Of a stretch of 13,788 nucleotides of DNA, positions 6,700 through 13,570 are shown one piece after another. The DNA is from Planctomycetota bacterium (GTDB taxonomy: Bacteria > Planctomycetota > Phycisphaerae > Phycisphaerales > UBA1924): the NCBI GenBank assembly GCA_017303565.1, contig JAFLCM010000021.1, forward strand, positions 1-13,788, read 5' to 3'. Both the position numbers and the translations under genes were made by a program. The notes beneath the pieces are model-generated. The model saw nothing but the letters and a program-made list of their open reading frames with translations, searched no databases and was not told where the DNA came from. The stretch's first letter is position 1; every line of letters begins with the position of its first letter.

Positions 6700-7956
6700 T
6701 CACCCCGTCGGGTCCTGCCGCGCCGGGCGGAACATCGCCAGCACGCTCGTGAACCCGTGAACAAACGAACGATCCCCGATCGGGCCGATCTCCCCCGCGG
6801 CGAAGAAGCCCGCCATCGGCATCGGTTCGTCGTGCTTGAACGACAGGGCGCTGGAGACCGTCCGCGCGTCGTGGTGCCGCTCCTTGAAGAGCGACTCGCC
6901 GCGTCCGTTGCAGGTGATCAGCAGCGAACCCACCGGCGGCGTCTGGAGTTTCTGCGCATCGAGCAGCAGCCGCAGGTCCTCGCCCGCGGTGTTCGCGTCG
7001 CGCAGGTGGAACTGCACCGTCTGCCCCACGCGGACGTTGTCGTTCACGCCCAGCGCCCCCGAGTTTCGATCGATCCCGACGATGGCGCGGATCAGGAAGT
7101 CGCCGCGACCAAAACGGTCCTTGTACTCGTTGATCACCCGCCCCACGAACACGCCCGACGACGACACGAGCTCGCGGTCCCGCTCCGGCAGCGCGTCGAT
7201 CGTCGCACGCAGCACCTCCAGCGCCGGACGCCCCGCGAGTTTCCGCACCGCGTTGCGGGCCCCGTCCGTGATCACCAAGGGCTTGCCGATGGGGCGGCAG
7301 CCCTGCGACACCAGCGTGTCCACGCTCACGCGCCCTCGAACCGTGATCCCCGCGCCCTGCGCCCGCATCGTCCGGTCGTTCAGCGCGATCACGTTCGCCC
7401 CCGGCGAGCGCGCCCCCGACGCCATCCCCCCGATCACCGGCACCCGCTTCAGCCCCGGCACCGCCGCGTGGCAACGCGACAGCGCATCCGCCAGCGGGTT
7501 CACCGGCACGCTGAACGGGTCGCCGAAGAACATCACCGCCCGCAGGTCCCGCTCCGCCCCGATCACCCGCGCCGTCTTCTCCAGCGCCGCCGGGTCCTCA
7601 TCGCCCACGAAGGGCAGGTCGGCGTACAGGAACGGGTGCAAGGTCGTGTTCGGCAGCGTCAGCGCCAGCAGCGAGACCGCCGGCTGGTTCTCCACCTCAG
7701 TGTCGGGACCGACCACGCCGTTGGAACTGACCCCCAGCAGCATCCCCGGGCCAAGCGCCCGCCGCACCTCCGCCGCCACGTCGTTGAACTTGGCGACGTG
7801 CCGGTCCGACACGAACAGCAGCGCCAGGTCCGGGCGCGCGCCGTTCAGGCCCGCGCTCACCGACTCGCACACCTGCTCCGCCGCCATCACCGCGTCCACG
7901 TGCGTGGACAGCCCGGAGGCCGCGGCGAGTTCGGTGGCGGTCGAGACGTGGGTCAT
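6700..7956 (-). CDS. FIST N/C-domain ligand-sensing protein
   Basis: This is a 418-residue soluble protein with the FIST N and FIST C arrangement. The N-domain is at about residues 40-210 (DLALLFVSDRH, LLGVSSNGVVG, VPVIGGMASG) and the C-domain at about 215-395 (LVSQGCRPIG, LITCNGRGESLF at 345-356, FFAAGEIGPIGDRSF at 384-398, FVHGFTSVL). FIST domains are thought to bind small ligands and usually sit in signalling proteins; here there is no kinase, cyclase or methyl-acceptor domain and no membrane segment, so the protein is a stand-alone sensor. Start 7956 is preferred over an in-frame codon at 8022, because the intervening 22 residues are Arg/Pro-rich and overlap the RND gene. It begins 16 bp after the RND pump stop, and a TACCAT -10-like hexamer lies in that gap, so it may be read with the pump and from its own promoter. 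Confidence 0.85.
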   Translation of the reverse strand: MTHVSTATELAAASGLSTHVDAVMAAEQVCESVSAGLNGARPDLALLFVSDRHVAKFNDVAAEVRRALGPGMLLGVSSNGVVGPDTEVENQPAVSLLALTLPNTTLHPFLYADLPFVGDEDPAALEKTARVIGAERDLRAVMFFGDPFSVPVNPLADALSRCHAAVPGLKRVPVIGGMASGARSPGANVIALNDRTMRAQGAGITVRGRVSVDTLVSQGCRPIGKPLVITDGARNAVRKLAGRPALEVLRATIDALPERDRELVSSSGVFVGRVINEYKDRFGRGDFLIRAIVGIDRNSGALGVNDNVRVGQTVQFHLRDANTAGEDLRLLLDAQKLQTPPVGSLLITCNGRGESLFKERHHDARTVSSALSFKHDEPMPMAGFFAAGEIGPIGDRSFVHGFTSVLAMFRPARQDPTG

Positions 7957-7964
7957 GGTGCGAG

Positions 7965-7970
7965 ATGGTA
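7965..7970 (-). promoter_or_regulatory. -10-like TACCAT in the gap before the FIST gene
   Basis: TACCAT (minus strand) lies in the 16-nt gap between the RND stop and the FIST ATG, ending 8 bases before the ATG. The spacing matches that of the TetR and solute-binding genes. It would give the FIST gene an independent leaderless transcript in addition to readthrough from the pump. Confidence 0.4.
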
Positions 7971-7972
7971 CG

Positions 7973-10900
7973 TCAGGCGGGAACCGTCGCCGCCGGCAGC
8001 GGCGGCGCCTGGGCCGGTGCATGAGAAGGAGCGGGCAGCGCCGCGTCCGCCGCCTCGCGCTTCCGGTGCGTCTGCGCCACCAGCAAGTAGATCGACGGCA
8101 CCACGAACAGCGTGAAAAACGTCGAGATCGTCATGCCCGCCACCAGCACCATGCCGATCGAGTTCCGCGCCTCCGCGCCCGCGCCGGTCACCAGCACCAG
8201 GGGGAAGTGCCCGAACACGGTCGCCGCCGAGGTCATCAGGATCGGCCTCAGCCGCGTCATCGCCGCCTCGCGCACCGCGTCGAACTTCGAGCGCCCCTGC
8301 TCCTGAAGGTGGTTGGCGAACTCAACGATCAGGATGCCGTTCTTCGCCACCAGGCCGACCAGTGTGATCAGCCCCACCTGCGAGTAGATGTTGACCGTCG
8401 TGAAGTCGAGGTAGGTGAACACCAGCGCCCCCGAGATCGCCAGCGGCACCGAGCCCAGCAGCACGATGAAGGGGTCGCGGAACGAGCCGAACTGCGCCGC
8501 CAGCACCAGGTAGATCAGCACCAGCGCGAAGCCCAGCGTGGTCGTCAGCGACGCGCCCTCGGTCCGGATCTGCCGGCTCTCGCCCGCGTAGTCGAACGTG
8601 TACCCCGGCGGCAGGATGCCCTTCGCCGCGTCCTCGAGCGCCGCGAGCGCCTCGGACTTGGTCACGCCCGGCGCCGCACCGCCGTAGACCTTAAAACTGT
8701 TCCGCTGCTGGAACCGCGTCAGCGTGCGCGGCGCCGTTTCGGTCTGGATCGTCACGAACGACGACACCGACACCAGCCCCCCGTTGGGCGTCCGCACCTT
8801 CAGTTGCAGCAGCTTGTCCGGCGTCGAGCGGTCCTCGTCGCTCAACTGCGGGATGACCTTGTACGAGCGGCCCTCGTAGTTGAACCGGTTCACGTATCCG
8901 CCCGAGAGCATCACCGCCAGGTCGCGCCCCACATCCGCGAGGTCGAGCCCGAGGTCGGCGACCTTCTTCTTGTCGATCACGATCCGCGCCTGCGGCAGGT
9001 CGATCTTCAGGTCCGTCTGGGCGAAAAGAAACTTGCCGCTCGCGAAAGCCGCGCCCAACAGTTGCCCCGCGATCGGCGCCATCTTCTCCGCCGGTTCCGT
9101 GCTGGTGACAATGAACTCCACGTCAAACTGTCCCGCGCCCGGCAGGGGCGGCGGCAGGGAGGGAAAGGCTTGGATCGCGTCGATGGCCGCAAGCTTGCCA
9201 TAGATTTCTTGCTCGAGGATCTCACGAGTAGATCGCTCCCGCTCGTCCCAGTTGTGTGTCTGGATGCCGCCGAAACCCCCGGCGACCTGCGACACCTGAA
9301 AGAAAAACCGCGTCTCGGGCACTGAAAGGAACGCGTTGGCCACGTGCGAGAAGCCCTTGAGTGTGTAGTTCAAGGACGCGTCCGGCGCAGACTGCACATA
9401 GGTGAACACGATCCCCTCGTCCTCGGTGGGCGCGAGTTCCGAACGGGATTTCGTGTAGAGCGGGTACGCCGCCACCGCGATCGCCACCGCCGCCAGCGCG
9501 ATCGGCCACCGCACCGTCAGCGTGTGGTCCAGCACCCTCCCGTACAGGCCACGCAGGCGGTCGAAGTGGCGGTTGACCATCGCCGCGAACCGCGACTCCT
9601 TGCCCCCCTCGGCCACCAGCCGCGCGCTCATGATCGGGCTGAGCGTGATCGCCACCACTCCCGACACGATCACCGCCGCGGCCAGCGCAAAGGCGAACTC
9701 GCGGAACAGCCCGCCCGTGAGCCCACCCTGAAACCCGATCGGCGTGTACACCGCCGCCAGCGTGATCGTCATCGAGATCACCGGCGCGAACAGCTCCCGC
9801 GCCCCGATGATCGCCGCATTGATCCGCGTGTGACCCTCGCGCACGTGACGCTGCACGTTCTCCACGATCACGATCGCGTCGTCGACCACGAGACCGACCG
9901 CCAGCACGATCGCCAGGATCGTCAGCAGGTTCAGCGAGAACCCCAGCACCAGCATCGCGATGCACGCCCCCACCAATGAGATCGGCATCGCCACCAAAGG
10001 CACCAGCACCGTCCGGATCGAGCCCATGAACAGGAACACCACGAAGCCCACGATGGCGATCGTCTCCATCAGCGTCTTGGTGATCTCCTTGATCGCGTTC
10101 TCCATGTAGTAGGTGCCGTCGTACGCCAGCACCATCTCGATCCCCGCGGGCAGCGTGGGGCGGATCCGCTCGATCCGCTGCTTCAGCAGCGCCGCCACGT
10201 CGAGCTCGTTGGCGCTCGGCAGCGGCCACACCGACAGGTAGATCGCCGCCTTGCCGTTGAAGCCGCACTGCCCCGTCGGCTCCTCCGAGGCCAGTTCCAC
10301 CGTGGCGATGTCGCTCAGCCGCACGATCGTGCCCTCGCGCTGCCGCACGATCAGCCGCCTGAACTGCTCCGCGTCACGCAGGTCCGTGTCCGTCAGCAGG
10401 TCGATCTGAACGTCGGTCCCCTTGGTCCGCCCCACCGCCGCCAGGAAGTTGTTCCGCTGCAGAGCCGCCTGCACCTCCGCCGGCGTGATGTCCAGCGCGT
10501 CCATCCGCTCGGGCTTGAGCCAGATCCGCATCGCCATCTCGCGCGGGCCTTCCACCCCCACACGCTGCACCCCCTGGATGGTCTGGAGCTCCGGCTGCAC
10601 CTCCCGCACCAGGTAGTCGTTCAACTGCGTCAGCGTCATCTCCTTCGGCGTGAAGGAGACGTAGAACGTCGCGTACGGCTTGTCCGTCCGCACGATGTCA
10701 ACCACCGGCGCCTCGGTCTCCCGCGGCAGCTCCGACCGCACCTGGTTCAGCCGCGCCGAGATCTCCGCCAGCGCCGCGTTCGACGGGTGGTTCAGCCGCA
10801 GCCGCACCGTCACCACCGAAACCCCCGCGCTGCTCGTGCTCTCGATGTAGTCGATCCCGTCGATCGCCGACACCGCCCGCTCGATCGGCGTGGTCACGAA

Positions 10901-11086
10901 CCCCCGGATCGTCTCGGCCGATGCGCCGATATACGCCGTCGTGATCACGATCGACGACGATTCCAGCCGCGGGTATTGCCGCACCGGCAGGGCGGAGATC
11001 GCCCGCCAGCCCACCGCCAGGATGACCAGGTTCACCACGATCGCGAGGACCGGGCGCTTGATGAAGATGTCGGTGAAGGTGGACAT
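7973..11086 (-). CDS. RND-family efflux pump, inner-membrane permease (HAE1-like)
   Basis: This is a 1037-residue proton-driven drug/solute pump of the AcrB/MexB/MdtB type. The first transmembrane helix is at about 11-29 (PVLAIVVNLVILAVGW) and a second cluster at about 343-480. The proton-relay residues are intact: D402/D403 in GLVVDDAIVIVENV of helix 4 and K915 in GLVAKNGILIVEFAN of helix 10. Other signatures are VRQYPRLESSSIVITTAY (35-52), GQCGFNGKAAIYLSVWPLP (docking loop region) and, near the end, RLRPILMTSAATVFG. Two large periplasmic loops (about 33-340 and 555-850) are of normal size. The length is normal for the family (about 1020-1050). The last 35 residues are Ala/Pro-rich and not part of the fold. 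The ATG at 11086 begins MSTFTDIFIKRPVLA, the classic RND N-terminus. It follows the fusion-protein gene by 192 bp; substrates cannot be read. Confidence 0.95.
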   Translation of the reverse strand: MSTFTDIFIKRPVLAIVVNLVILAVGWRAISALPVRQYPRLESSSIVITTAYIGASAETIRGFVTTPIERAVSAIDGIDYIESTSSAGVSVVTVRLRLNHPSNAALAEISARLNQVRSELPRETEAPVVDIVRTDKPYATFYVSFTPKEMTLTQLNDYLVREVQPELQTIQGVQRVGVEGPREMAMRIWLKPERMDALDITPAEVQAALQRNNFLAAVGRTKGTDVQIDLLTDTDLRDAEQFRRLIVRQREGTIVRLSDIATVELASEEPTGQCGFNGKAAIYLSVWPLPSANELDVAALLKQRIERIRPTLPAGIEMVLAYDGTYYMENAIKEITKTLMETIAIVGFVVFLFMGSIRTVLVPLVAMPISLVGACIAMLVLGFSLNLLTILAIVLAVGLVVDDAIVIVENVQRHVREGHTRINAAIIGARELFAPVISMTITLAAVYTPIGFQGGLTGGLFREFAFALAAAVIVSGVVAITLSPIMSARLVAEGGKESRFAAMVNRHFDRLRGLYGRVLDHTLTVRWPIALAAVAIAVAAYPLYTKSRSELAPTEDEGIVFTYVQSAPDASLNYTLKGFSHVANAFLSVPETRFFFQVSQVAGGFGGIQTHNWDERERSTREILEQEIYGKLAAIDAIQAFPSLPPPLPGAGQFDVEFIVTSTEPAEKMAPIAGQLLGAAFASGKFLFAQTDLKIDLPQARIVIDKKKVADLGLDLADVGRDLAVMLSGGYVNRFNYEGRSYKVIPQLSDEDRSTPDKLLQLKVRTPNGGLVSVSSFVTIQTETAPRTLTRFQQRNSFKVYGGAAPGVTKSEALAALEDAAKGILPPGYTFDYAGESRQIRTEGASLTTTLGFALVLIYLVLAAQFGSFRDPFIVLLGSVPLAISGALVFTYLDFTTVNIYSQVGLITLVGLVAKNGILIVEFANHLQEQGRSKFDAVREAAMTRLRPILMTSAATVFGHFPLVLVTGAGAEARNSIGMVLVAGMTISTFFTLFVVPSIYLLVAQTHRKREAADAALPAPSHAPAQAPPLPAATVPA

Positions 11087-11278
11087 TGGAATGAGTGGGC
11101 CGGGGGCCGGGGAACGGACGCCGCGGTTGGGGAGTCGGCACCGCCGCGCGGATCGGGACAGGTTGTTTGGAAACTCACGCCTTCGGGTACCCCGCCGGTC
11201 CCCGGCGGGTCTTGGACTGCTGATCTGAGCCTCTCGCCGAGACCGGCGCGCACACGGATTCGTTCCGCCGAGTCGGAC
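11087..11278 (-). other. 192-bp untranslated gap with a GC hairpin between pump subunits
   Basis: This is the only sizeable gap within the four-gene set. No gene is supported in it. It contains a perfect 8-bp stem, CCCGCCGG (11191-11198) with CCGGCGGG (11202-11209), around a 3-nt loop, without a U-run. The hairpin may set relative levels of the fusion protein and the pump, or protect an RNA end. It could also mean that the pump has its own promoter; no convincing -10/-35 was found near the ATG at 11086. Confidence 0.4.
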
Positions 11279-12541
11279 CTACTTCTGGCTCGCGGTCGCG
11301 GACGGCTTCTCCTCCGGCTTCGCCGCGCTGCCGTCCTTCGGCCCACCCTGCGCACCGCCCCCCGGACCGCCCCCCGGCGCCCCCACCACCACCTTCACCC
11401 CGTCACGCAACTTGAAAGACCCCGCGGCGGCCACACGGTCCCCGTCCGCCAGCCCGTCGAGGATGATCAGTTCCTGACCCACCGACGGCCCGACCTTGAC
11501 GAAGCGCTGCTTGGCGCGAGTGTCATCGGGCTTCTCCCCCGGCGCCAGCACGAACACATGATCGCCGAAAGACGCCCGCCGCACCGCCGTCGCGGGGATC
11601 GCCACAAAGGTCTGCTCTGGTCCCACCGGAACCCGCACATCCACGAACATCCCCGGGCGCAGCCGCTGCGCCGTGTTGTCCACGATCGAGCGAAGCCGCA
11701 CGTTTCGCGTCTCGCGGTTCGCCGCGGCGTCCAGCGCCACCACCTCGATCCGTACCGGCTCATCGCCCAAGACCGAAGACTTCGCCATCACCGAGTCTCC
11801 CGGCTTCACCCGCGCCAGGTGCTCCTGCGGCAGCGCGAAGTCGATGTAGATCCGGTCGTCGATGCTCTCCAGCCGCACGATCTCCGCCCCCTCCTGAAGG
11901 TACTGCCCGGGGTGCACGTTCCGGATGCCCGCCCGGGCCTTGAACGGCGCCTTCAGCGACTTCTTCGCGATGACCGAGCGGATCTGCTCCACCCGCGCCT
12001 TCGCCGCGTCGATCTCCGCGCTCATCCGCAGCAGGTTCGCCTTCGAGGACGCGACGTTCGCCTCCGCCTGGTCCACGTCCATCTTCGGCGCCGCGTTGGA
12101 CTCGACCGCCTGACGCATCCGCCGCAGGTTCGAGTCCGCCAGCGAAATGTCGGACTCGACCATCGCCCGGTTCGACTCCGCGGCCCGGATGCTCGCCAGC
12201 GCCGCCTCCAGTTCCGCCTGCTCGGTCCGCGAGTCCAGAGTCAGCAAGACCTGCCCCGGCTCGACCACCTGCCCCGACTCGAACGCGACCTCCGTCACCG
12301 TGCCCGCCACCTCGTTGCTCAGCGTCACCGAGCGCAGCGCGAACACCGTGCCCACAAGGTCCGCCGTCGGCTGCCAGGTCACGCTCCGCGCCGTCACCGC
12401 TTCGACCGCCTCGGCGGGCTCGTAGCCGCCCCCATCGGGCGGACCCCCGCTCCTCAGCCGCTTGGCCGCGTACACCGACGCGAACACCACGCCAACAAAG
12501 ACGATCACACCGGCGGACAGAAGGAACTGACGCGCTTTCAT
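11279..12541 (-). CDS. RND efflux periplasmic adaptor (membrane fusion protein, HlyD/AcrA-like)
   Basis: This 420-residue adaptor joins the inner-membrane pump to an outer-membrane channel. Residues 5-26 form an N-terminal hydrophobic anchor (QFLLSAGVIVFVGVVFASVYA) with no lipobox Cys. A lipoyl/biotinyl-like half domain follows (GTVFALRSVTLSNEVAGTV, then FESGQVVEPGQVLLTLDSR), then an alpha-helical hairpin at about 105-200 rich in Ala, Glu and Lys. The second lipoyl half has LKAPFKARAGIRNVHPGQYL (the APF-A-G motif). The beta-barrel then has GDSVMAKSSV and RPGMFVDVRVPV, and the membrane-proximal segment IPATAVRR...VFVLA follows. The C-terminus, from about residue 385, is Gly/Pro/Lys-rich and probably disordered. 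The start ATG overlaps the TetR stop (ATGA), so the frame is set and the two genes are likely translationally coupled. Confidence 0.93.
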   Translation of the reverse strand: MKARQFLLSAGVIVFVGVVFASVYAAKRLRSGGPPDGGGYEPAEAVEAVTARSVTWQPTADLVGTVFALRSVTLSNEVAGTVTEVAFESGQVVEPGQVLLTLDSRTEQAELEAALASIRAAESNRAMVESDISLADSNLRRMRQAVESNAAPKMDVDQAEANVASSKANLLRMSAEIDAAKARVEQIRSVIAKKSLKAPFKARAGIRNVHPGQYLQEGAEIVRLESIDDRIYIDFALPQEHLARVKPGDSVMAKSSVLGDEPVRIEVVALDAAANRETRNVRLRSIVDNTAQRLRPGMFVDVRVPVGPEQTFVAIPATAVRRASFGDHVFVLAPGEKPDDTRAKQRFVKVGPSVGQELIILDGLADGDRVAAAGSFKLRDGVKVVVGAPGGGPGGGAQGGPKDGSAAKPEEKPSATASQK

Positions 12542-13254
12542 GAACGGGACTTTCCGGAAGATGCGGCACGACGCGGGGCCGCCGGGGTTGAACGCGGGCC
12601 TCGGGCGACCGCCCGACCAACGGTCGACGCAGCGCTTGACACACCCGTCCCCCGCGTCCGTGGCGAGGGCGTGCGAGAAGACTTCGAAGTTCGCGCGCGT
12701 CCGCGCAACAAAAGCGTGTCCAGCGCCGACTTCATCTGGGCCAGTCGCTTGGGCGACACATCCGTCAGCCCCAGCATCCACTTGAACCACAGCCCGTCGA
12801 TCGCCAGCACCACCGCCTCGGCGTGCCCGGGCTCCAGCCCGTCCGCCGCGCCGTCCGTGAACTCGCGGTGGCAGTCCCGCAGCGGCTGCACCAGCGCGGG
12901 GTTGCTCGCCAGCGCCGCCACCAGCACCAGGCTCGACCGACGGCACTGCTCGTTCCAGTGCCGCGCATCCTCGAGACACAGCCCGAGCATCGCCCGGGCC
13001 AGACGCCCCGGACCGGCGGGCGTTCTCTCGAAACTCTGCCGAACATCCGCGCGCCACGAAGTCACCGTCCGCTCCACCATCGCCGTGATCAGCGCGTCCT
13101 TGGTCCGGAAGTGATGCATGAGCCCCCCCTTGCTCACCTTCGCGTGACGCGCCACGGCGTCGAGCGTCAGCGCACCGATCCCCTCCTTGAGAATCACCGC
13201 CTCGGCGGCGTCAAGCAGGGCGTCACGCTGAAATGCAGGGCTGACCGTGCGCAC
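12538..13254 (-). CDS. TetR-family transcriptional repressor of the efflux operon
   Basis: The protein has 238 residues. The N-terminal helix-turn-helix is clear: FQRDALLDAAEAVILKEGIGALTLDAVARHAKVSKGGLMHHF, with the recognition region ALTLDAVARHAKVSKGGLMHHFRTKDAL at about 29-55. The ligand domain runs to about 180. The GTG at 13254 is preferred over an in-frame TTG at 13260, because a -10-like TATAGG ends 8 bases before it. The final 55 residues carry 14 Arg/Lys and no Asp or Glu, which is unusual for the family (normally about 190-210 residues). The stop overlaps the adaptor start as ATGA. The gene probably represses itself and the downstream pump genes through the palindrome upstream; this is inferred from the usual behaviour of TetR genes beside pumps. 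Confidence 0.9.
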   Translation of the reverse strand: MRTVSPAFQRDALLDAAEAVILKEGIGALTLDAVARHAKVSKGGLMHHFRTKDALITAMVERTVTSWRADVRQSFERTPAGPGRLARAMLGLCLEDARHWNEQCRRSSLVLVAALASNPALVQPLRDCHREFTDGAADGLEPGHAEAVVLAIDGLWFKWMLGLTDVSPKRLAQMKSALDTLLLRGRARTSKSSRTPSPRTRGTGVSSAASTVGRAVARGPRSTPAAPRRAASSGKSRS

Positions 13255-13262
13255 GCCCAAAC

Positions 13263-13290
13263 CCTATACCCCCCCGAGGCCCGAAGGCAA
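13263..13290 (-). promoter_or_regulatory. Promoter of the TetR-MFP-RND-FIST operon
   Basis: On the minus strand a -35-like TTGCCT (13290-13285) is followed by a 16-nt spacer and a -10-like TATAGG (13268-13263). The -10 ends 8 bases before the GTG at 13254, so the message would be leaderless or nearly so. It has both elements, unlike most of the other sites in the window. Confidence 0.5.
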
Positions 13291-13305
13291 ACCGACCGGA
13301 CGGTT
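13290..13305. promoter_or_regulatory. Palindromic candidate operator for the TetR repressor
   Basis: AACCGACCGGACGGTT is an inverted repeat with 7 of 8 base pairs matching. It abuts the -35-like element of the operon promoter, the position where a TetR-type dimer often blocks RNA polymerase. Support is symmetry and position only. Confidence 0.35.
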
Positions 13306-13481
13306 GGGAATAGCCAAACGCGATTCAAACGCCCCAATCACGCCCAGGGTCGGTTCGCGTGTCCGCAAATCGTCGAGGCCGAGTTTGCCGGCCATCAAAG
13401 CAAGCCATCGGACAATCAGCAGTCGCCCGAAGCGAGGAGCCAGTGTCCATTCTGCACGCCGCACGCCGTGCTCTCTGCGCT
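13306..13481. other. Intergenic stretch between TetR operator and heptad array; no gene supported
   Basis: This is part of the 316-bp gap 13255-13570. It is less GC-skewed than the coding DNA around it. A minus-strand reading frame through it lacks domain signatures and has its stop inside the TetR promoter, so it is not called. Towards its right end GCACGCC occurs twice in a row (13455-13468), a prelude to the heptad array. Confidence 0.4.
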
Positions 13482-13558
13482 GTGCTTTGCGCTTTGCGCT
13501 TTGCGCAGTGCGCATGGCGCACCGCGCACGGCGCACGGCGCACGGCGCACCGCGCACA
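13482..13558. repeat. GCGCNNN heptad tandem array, 11 units
   Basis: Eleven 7-bp units lie head to tail, nearly all beginning GCGC: one GTGCTTT, two GCGCTTT, GCGCAGT, GCGCATG, two GCGCACC interleaved with three GCGCACG, and GCGCACA. The left units carry TTT and the right units mostly CAC plus C or G, so the two ends differ. Every unit starts with the palindrome GCGC. The period is not a multiple of three, and the array lies in intergenic DNA after the 3' end of the right-edge dehydrogenase. The function is unknown; slipped-strand or Z-DNA-like structure is possible given the alternating purine/pyrimidine sequence. Confidence 0.7.
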
Positions 13559-13570
13559 GCCCCGCCCCCT

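Noticed and set aside
7957..8022. Upstream start for the FIST protein at 8022
   Set aside because: It would overlap the pump's 3' end and add an Arg/Pro-rich stretch not expected in FIST proteins.
6836..9325. Long plus-strand frame opposite the FIST and RND genes (829 residues)
   Set aside because: Same composition bias as above and no recognisable motif; the minus strand carries complete families with intact key residues.
10787..13114. Very long open frame on the plus strand, antisense to the pump and adaptor genes (775 residues)
   Set aside because: It is rich in Arg, His, Pro and Gly, has no domain signature, and lies opposite two clear RND genes. Long antisense frames are expected where GC is this high.
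13264..13557. 97-residue minus-strand frame through the heptad array and into the TetR promoter
   Set aside because: Its N-terminal half is a translation of the heptad repeat, and its stop lies inside the -10 region of the repressor gene; no family resemblance.
13482..13558. CRISPR-like array
   Set aside because: The units are 7 bp and contiguous, without spacers or nearby cas genes.
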